DNA from: Andrena cerasifolii
Taxonomy: Eukaryota > Arthropoda > Insecta > Hymenoptera > Andrenidae
NCBI RefSeq assembly: GCF_050908995.1
Contig: NC_135120.1
Span: 10,987,433-11,051,432 of the forward strand
DNA: 64,000 bases
Reading direction: 5' to 3'
Shown: positions 57,975-64,000 of the stretch, one piece after another
Layout: each line of letters opens with the position of its first letter
Position numbering within the stretch: the stretch's first letter is position 1
Notes under the pieces: generated by a model
Told to the model about the DNA's origin: nothing
What the model saw: the letters and a program-made list of their open reading frames with translations, nothing else
The model's database searches: none
Translations under genes and position numbers: made by a program

Positions 57975-58439
57975 CTACCCTGGTACAACGACTGCATCAA
58001 GTTCTGTCAATAATCTGTCACATTTATTCAACCCTTCATTCGCGTACAACATTACGCCCTCCTCTTTGTGCAGCTCGTGGGGGGATATAGAATCGATAAA
58101 GTATACAGAATATTTTATACCAGCAATCCGTTCTTCAATATCTCTCAGTCGTATTGCGTCGATGTTCGTCGACAGATTAAACGGCGTCCCTAAAATGTAT
58201 ATACACGGTGCAGAGAGGCGCCGCGTCGTATATATTCATCAAACGGCACCGCAAATATTATACGAGCAAACTTCAACAATTTACGCAAATAACATCTACC
58301 GCGCGTTCCTGAACTTCGCCTTTCATTGGATTCAGGTAGCCAACAACCGTAATACAACCGTTTAATTCCACTTGGACCCCTCTTTTTTAATCTTAAGCAA
58401 ACCCAGGTAGTCCCCTGGACGATTTCTCCGTGTAGATGT
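57975..58439 (-). pseudogene. Frameshifted relic of an unrecognised protein
   Basis: Four consecutive - strand segments in changing frames read as protein. From upstream: RPGDYLGLLKIKK after an acceptor-like TTATTTACAG; then, across an A-run, VELNGCITVVGYLNPMKGEV; then FARIIFAVPFDEYIRRGASL; then GTPFNLSTNIDAIRLRDIEE and HKEEGVMLYANEGLNKCDRL, ending VVVPG and TAG (57975-57977). The last segment alone is open for about 89 codons. At least three frame changes and a TGA at 58273-58275 argue for a dead gene. No domain or family was recognised. It could be host, transposon or viral in origin. The long + strand frame 57970-58365 is its shadow. Confidence 0.5.
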
Positions 58440-59955
58440 CTGTAAATAACATTCTAACGATATTTTCGATTTTGTGTACAGTGTACCTACATACTTGTCG
58501 ATATGTTTATGTAACGGGCAACTACCTGACTATATCAATATACGTAATTTATATTTATATATTTGATAATGGAGTGCAATAAGTAACTGTAAAAATATGC
58601 CAATAATTGCAATTTATAAATTTTCAATCATACATAGTGTGGATAAAAATTCTTCTATATGTTGGCTTTTAGTATTCAAATTAATAATCATTTTGATAAA
58701 TAGAAAAATTCTGTACAAGACTTCGTACTAGAGAAAATCGATTCTGAAAATGTGTGATTTGATAAGTTTTGAAAGGAGACACTTTGTCTCGAAAATAAAT
58801 AAAAATTGCACCATAATACGAAAATATTGTAGTAATTAGATGCAGTATTCGAGAATGTAATTTTTGTAATTTTAGGTATTGTGGTAATAAGGTATTGCTA
58901 TATTAAGTTGTCAAACGATATCCTTAGTTAAAGATATTATTCATAATCTCCTCTCGAATTCCAATAGAGGATCTCATTTGTTTAGCCCCATTCTGATGTG
59001 AATAGCAAAGAATTGGCTTATTTAGCTAACTCGTGGTTGTCATAATGAAACGTAGACTTCTGTCAAACTGTTAGTGTCGCTATTTTTACTTTTCACTGAC
59101 ACAGTTCCGCGATTGAGATACAATTCACCAGCGGCGGCTAAAGGAACTTCCTTAATTAAATCATTATCTTACAGACCGGAATAAAATATTTAAGCGGGAT
59201 TCATACCGTTTACCTCACCACCGAGTGCAAAGGTAGGATGAAAGTTTCGAACTGCGTTCAATAATTCTGAAGTTTTAAGTAACTGCAATTAAAAGTACTG
59301 TCGCTAGATTGGGTCAAATTACGTTTAGTTGATTTCGAAGATTAAGGCGCGTGGCCCGTTCCCTCGTTAGTCACTTTCTTTTCAACAACTTCCAAATGTC
59401 ATAGAATTTATAATCCTCTAATTCTTCAATGAAACTTTTCCATTTCATCAATTTATTGTCCACCTTCCTAGTTACAGTTCGAAATGATTTTTTATATCTT
59501 ACATTCTGAACTGCCAATCTCTCTGAATGAAGGATTGTTCCTAGAAACTTAACAATCTACAGATTTGCTTTCCAAAATTATTCATCTCCTATATAAAGTA
59601 AACATCCCCTCGTTATAATAACCTGTGACATTAATTTCTTCACCATTTAAAATTCATTTGAAAAATTATTCACTGCTATAAGAGTAGACAGATTTTAATG
59701 CAGTATCAATTCGTATTATCTAAAACGTAATATAAAAAGTTTATCAAGCTCTAAAGAAGCTGCTTAAAGTGACGAAGAAAAATTCTACTGAGAAACTAAT
59801 TAACGAGGAAATAAATGTCCTCATCAAAATTTATGTCAAACTTAAAAACAAAACTTACTTTCCATACTAAAAAGGCGAATGTTCACAGCACAACGATTAT
59901 CATAAACCCGCTTTTAGACGATCATACTCTTAACTTGTCCTGTAATAGCCCCATT
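58440..59955. other. Non-coding stretch
   Basis: AT-rich, no recognisable genes or element ends. Confidence 0.4.
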
Positions 59956-59959
59956 TACC

Positions 59960-60750
59960 TTAATGGCCCCCGAAATTCCGTCGAACAATTCCTCGCTTGA
60001 CGGACAACCATTTCTCACGTTCACAGTGTACCAACTTCCGCCGAACTTCGAAGAGCAATCTTACTCTCGCAAAATTTTCAATAGCAAGTTTTTACCGTCC
60101 ATGCCACGGCGGAAAGTTTCCTTTATTTCTCGGTTACTTGGCGAGCCCGCCGGTAGAAAACAATAAAAACGAAGGTGGCAAGGGCGCTCAGCGCCACGCG
60201 AGGCCGCTTTCTCGCCGAGGATTTCGACAGAAATTACCAGGCGAAATGAAATCGTAAAAACCGCGTGGCCGTTCGCGGCTGCCCGAGTGGCCCCCGCTAA
60301 AGAAGCTCGCGCATTATTATTGTTTCCTTCCAGCGGGAAACCATTTTTCAGCTCCCCTAGCCGGCGAAAAGAACGGGCACAGTTCCGCGGCCAGCTCGGA
60401 TGAAACTTCGGGACCCGTGGCCGAGCTTTCGGAATGCAAAACCAGTTGCTGAAACTTACGCGCGCCAACTAGCTGCGACATGGAACCGTGTCCCCCAAAC
60501 CTTCCCTCCGCTTTCTACTTTCATTTACATGCTGCTCGTAATGTATTGCCAGCGACTGGCTAAAGCACTGGGAGAAAAGAGGGCACAACGGTGGAATAAT
60601 AGAGGAAGAGTAGGGGTAAACATTTACGAGGTCGTACGTGAAGCGAAAGGGGACCAGATACTGGTAATCCAGCTGCGTACCGATAAGAGCGGGGAATATA
60701 TCGCTGGCGAATGAACGAGAAGATACACGAATGGAACAGAGTGGCTGGGG
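59960..60750. other. GC-rich block
   Basis: CpG-rich sequence with several overlapping open frames on both strands (up to 135 codons), which are expected from composition. None resembles a known protein. It leads directly into the tandem repeat at 60755. Confidence 0.35.
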
Positions 60751-60754
60751 GTAG

Positions 60755-61131
60755 GCTAGATCTGGGGAGGTTTGGAAATTTCTACGGCTCCACCGAAATA
60801 GCAATCTCGGTGTTTCACCCCCGCCGGATGGATCCACCGGAACGTAGCTGCATCGAGAAACGTTGGAAAATTTTTACGGTTCCAACGGAATAGTAATCTT
60901 GGTATTTCTACCGCGCGACGGGGTACGTCTACCGGAAGTAAGCTGGATCGAAATGTCTTTAAAAGTTTGCGCGGTTCGAATCGAATCGTAATCTCGATAC
61001 TTTACGCGCAATCGGGAAGAGCTACCCAGAGCAGGGCTAGATCGAAGGATGTTTGTAGATGTACATGGTCTCCAGTTGAATTGAAATGTTGGTATTTTAC
61101 AGTGTAAGCGGATTTTCGGAAGTCGATTCAA
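60755..61131 (+). repeat. Four-copy degenerate tandem repeat, about 94 bp
   Basis: Units begin with GCT(A/G)(G/C)ATC at 60755, 60847, 60942 and 61036 (spacings 92, 95 and 94). Each carries, in the same order, a (G)AAA-rich word, a CGG(C/T)TCCA-like word, (A)TAGTAATCT(T/C)GGTATTT-like sequence and a C-rich or AC-rich stretch ending near CCGGAAGTA. Copies 1 and 2 are most alike; copy 4 is most decayed. The period is not a multiple of three, so it is unlikely to be coding. Confidence 0.82.
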
Positions 61132-61668
61132 GAAGGGGAAATTTGGGAGACATTTAGGAACGAAATATTAAGTTGTTGGGTATGTGGAGTATAAAATTAA
61201 GGGCGTTGTGTTTTTGAATATAAGGGAAATATCAAGTTTTTATTTTTTTGGTGATTATTTGATCTTGGAGGAAACACGTGGATAGATTAATTTTTGTGTA
61301 GAGAGTAGGGTGTTGGTTTCTTGGTTCTTTTCTAAATAAGGATATATATGTTTAAATAACTATGTTCATGATACATTTCTTAACGAATAGATTCATCATA
61401 ATTGAGGTCATAGTGGGAAAATCAAAAAGCCTCCTCTAACCAAATCTCATAGAGATGAAAGGTTAAAATTCCTGAACCTATCATTATTTCCGTCACTGTA
61501 CTTAAAAACATATATTGTCATTTAAATACATCAAAACCACTTTGCAACAACATACGTCCATCTATCAAAACATCGCCTCGGCGCCGTACAGCACCAAATA
61601 TTTCCTGTCTCAGACGAAAAATATCTATAAACAAAAAATCCTCAGAATACCGTCCACTTTATAAATAT
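61132..61668. other. Non-coding stretch
   Basis: AT-rich sequence up to the LTR. No features recognised. Confidence 0.4.
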
Positions 61669-61939
61669 TGTTGCGAGCACCGGGTATAGGCCCGTGCATA
61701 GCCTGCTGGTGCTCGCAGCTGAACATAGAAGAAGGTCGGCTCCCTTGCAGAGGACAATTGGGAGGGCGACAAGAAGACGGTCTTGTACCGAACGCCATTG
61801 CGTTCGGACGAACGGGTCGCACCTTTGTAAACTATTGGTCTGTGTAACAGTATAGTTCAGTCGTGCGTGCGTCCGTCTAATTATTATTCCACTCCTTTGC
61901 GTCGAGGTGTCCTGCGATGAAAACGCCCCGGCGCAACAT
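61669..61939 (+). mobile_element. Ty3/gypsy-type 5' long terminal repeat
   Basis: The 271-bp segment begins TGTTGCG and ends CGCAACA, a 7-bp inverted terminal pair with the TG...CA ends typical of LTRs. A tRNA primer-binding site follows one base later. Near the middle-right, TCAGTCG at 61857-61863 matches the arthropod initiator (TCAGT), a likely transcription start with CG-rich sequence after it. No gag or pol frame was found downstream, and no second LTR lies before the window end. The element is therefore truncated or badly decayed. Gypsy rather than copia or BEL is inferred from the primer type. Confidence 0.82.
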
Positions 61940-61940
61940 T

Positions 61941-61957
61941 GGTGTCAGAAGTGGGAA
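61941..61957 (+). other. tRNA-Leu primer-binding site
   Basis: TGGTGTCAGAAGTGGGA is the exact complement of the last 17 bases of a tRNA-Leu of the type ending TCCCACTTCTGACACCA, including the CCA. It lies one base after the LTR, where reverse transcription of an LTR retrotransposon starts. The tRNA match is from memory of animal tRNA-Leu(CAG). Confidence 0.8.
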
Positions 61958-63398
61958 CAATAGCAAATGAATATTTCTACTTAAAACTCTGACTACCCAC
62001 AAAACAACAAACAGGTCTAAATCATAAGCCCCATTACACCAGAAATTATATCTTCGTTATTTCTTCACCCCCAAAGAATTTCACAAAAATGTTGACTCCA
62101 TCACGGCACATGCCATCCGGGACACTGAAAACTCGTCAAAGAACCAGAACAACGATGGACAGTCTTCGCGTTCCAACTCACGCGTGAAATTTTCAGCGAG
62201 CATCGATCATAATTTAAACAACACCCCGACCATCAATTGCGAGCCAGGAGCATTGACAGATCGCGGAACGATCGGCGCAGGGTTGAGATTAAACCGAATC
62301 GTTCGCGCGGCGAGGTACAACGGGCAGAGGGCGAGAAGAGCGGTTTAGCAAGCCGTTTCCGATTCGAAAACACGGCCCACCGGCGAAATAACCATCCGAA
62401 TCGGGAACAATACGGGCGTAGGTGGACCATTGGGGCGGCGAGCAGGAGGGCCGGGGCCAGGAAAGCAACATCCGTCCGGGCGATACGAAATTTCGGTTCC
62501 GCGTCGGTGAACAATGCATGCAAATTCGCCGAATAATCCGACGATGAATCGTGCCCGCGGTTTCCCAGCCGCGTTTACGGTGCCCGGTCGAATTGATATC
62601 CTTTGTTCCGAGAGGGAGGGCGTGAACGAGAGAAAACCGGCGGCCACGAAAGGATTCTTGCGCTGTAACGCGCGCGGACAGGCTTACGCAACAACGGTCC
62701 GCGTCATCAACAGGTTTATCAACAGGTGAAAACGGGGGGCAGAAACGAGGCCGACGAATGATGAAAAGCGCGAGCTTGAATGCCGTCATTCGCACGTTCG
62801 CGCGTTAACCGCGGGAGTCTCGCGGCACACGTCCCGGCCGAGCGGGAAATTTTCAACGGCGAGACACGTTGAATCGATTAAACGGTGCTTCAATGGGTGA
62901 AACGGATCTGAAAGCTATTCCAAGCCAGAGACTTTTGTGGTTCGTGACGCGGTTATTCGCAATACATTAACGCGTTTTGCATGTACTTTTTTTGTTTGTT
63001 ATTTTAGGGTTGTCTACTATTTCAGGTGTCAGTTTCTTGACCACTGGATGGAAAACTTGGGGCTTTTTGTTATTATTCTTTAGTCATTGTTATTCTACGA
63101 ACAGAACCACAGTGTGTTGGACATTAATGGGGAATCCTATTTTTGGGGCTAAAAGCATACCAAAATGTGGGATTTTTTTTTTTATGAAACTGGCAATTCG
63201 AATCATCTGAAATTTAGGTCATGTTTGTTCGCATCTTTGACGAAGTGTGCAGAATTTTTTTTATTAATTTATAATAATAAATATAGGAGTTATGCATGAT
63301 CGACTATCACGCCGCGCAAAAGTCCTCGTCCGCTGGTGTTCACGATATTTATCTTCCAGGTAATATGAAACAGAACAATAAAACGGCGTTTTACTTTA
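61958..63398. other. Non-coding DNA with GC-rich block 62220-62880
   Basis: After the primer-binding site the sequence does not read as gag. 62220-62880 is CpG-rich; its open frames (up to 168 codons on the - strand) are mutually overlapping on both strands and resemble nothing known. 62950-63398 is AT-rich. Confidence 0.35.
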
Positions 63399-63559
63399 TA
63401 CATATGTAGCTTCAATTTGATGAACCAGAATACCGATAAGTTATATACTTCTTTTGTTACAAAAATTTAAGCTTCAAACCTTTTAGTGTGAAAACTCACC
63501 ACTCTTCCCAATAAATTTTCTTGTTTTATTCTGGATTACCAAACTGAAGCTACATATAT
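63399..63559. repeat. Inverted repeat with about 32-bp arms
   Basis: TACATATGTAGCTTCAATTT (from 63399) through CCAGAATA is mirrored by TATTCTGGATTACCAAACTG (from 63528) to about 63559, with a few mismatches. It is probably a small decayed MITE. No flanking duplication was identified. Confidence 0.65.
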
Positions 63560-64000
63560 AAAAAATAGGATTCCCCCTTAACGGGTTTCAAAAACGGGTA
63601 AAACGTGCTCATCCGTTTTCGTTTTTTATGTAAATTATTTCGAGTACATACTCATAGACACTCATGATCGTTATTAACCAGTTCATTGACAGGTATACAT
63701 ATTGGAGTATACTAGAAAACGGAATTGGCACGAAACAATAGGCTCTCAACAATCCTGTATCCACTTGACTACGTTATACTGTAGATAACAAGATGTATCT
63801 CGAAAGTTTTTCGCGAGCATTTTACTACATAGCTATAATTGATAAAATTTGGCTCCAATTATAACTAAGAGATAAATTAAAGTCAGCTGCTTTTATTACA
63901 GTTGTGGATAATTATTCTATGAGATTGCATAAAGTTTTTGTGGATTTTATATATAATTTACAACAAAGGAGATAGTGAAATTAGATATCAAAGAAGTTTC
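63560..64000. other. Non-coding stretch to window end
   Basis: AT-rich sequence; nothing recognised. Confidence 0.4.

Noticed and set aside
57970..58365. 131-codon + strand frame
   Set aside because: Shadow of the - strand relic, which has far more protein-like segments in sequence order.
60400..60837. Overlapping open frames of 104 and 122 codons on opposite strands
   Set aside because: Composition-driven frames at the edge of a non-coding tandem repeat; no domain recognised.
62289..62795. 168-codon - strand frame
   Set aside because: Lies in a CpG-rich block where several frames on both strands are open; no domain resemblance.

Overview
This window looks like gene-poor chromosomal DNA from an arthropod, most likely an insect and possibly a hymenopteran. 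The evidence is AT-rich non-coding sequence without strong CpG depletion, GT-AG splice-like signals, no operons or Shine-Dalgarno-spaced genes, and a mixture of arthropod-type transposable elements. There is no rRNA, no functional tRNA, no CRISPR array and no long intact protein-coding gene. The taxonomic placement is inferred from style and not from an identified gene.

The clearest content is a set of mobile-element fossils. In order they are: a possible LINE reverse-transcriptase scrap (46-159); a TTAA-flanked foldback element (4855-5522); a 519-bp foldback (11494-12012); a MITE with 82-bp arms (16255-16472); a near-complete 465-bp palindrome (17452-17916); a pogo/Tigger-like DNA-binding relic (23279-23464); a tRNA-derived SINE with 7-bp target duplications (27335-27590); a TA-flanked MITE (29379-29932); a Tc1-like DNA-binding relic (30412-30537); a 479-bp foldback (32582-33060); an internally deleted piggyBac that keeps the cysteine-rich tail of its transposase (36016-36635); the 3' end of a CR1/Jockey-like LINE with target duplications (41041-41522); an arthropod dispersed repeat (49111-49320); three short inverted-repeat elements, one a hAT with near-perfect 8-bp duplications (49481-50756); a TTA-flanked element (53013-53724); a 62-bp piggyBac-like remnant (56516-56585); and a Ty3/gypsy-type 5' LTR followed by a tRNA-Leu primer-binding site (61669-61957).

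Host-gene signal is weak. The best candidate locus is on the + strand: a GC-rich promoter-like block (30900-31540), a short first coding exon ending at a consensus donor (31546-31725), an intron holding the foldback, and a possible terminal exon (33532-33666) with a downstream AATAAA. On the - strand three stretches read like protein: an open candidate exon ending at a GTAAGT donor (5620-5952), a frameshifted acidic-repeat relic (50891-51399), and a frameshifted relic of an unrecognised protein (57975-58439). None of these three could be named.

Local tandem structure includes a degenerate GATTGA-type array (about 17070-17300), a duplicated block of about 160 bp (20735-21060), a (GA)n microsatellite (26694-26732), a 30-bp minisatellite (51091-51271) and a four-copy repeat of about 94 bp (60755-61131). 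The remaining sequence is non-coding. Several GC-rich blocks (7820-8230, 30800-32150, 51640-52700, 59960-60750, 62220-62880) could be promoters, conserved regulatory DNA or isochore fluctuations.
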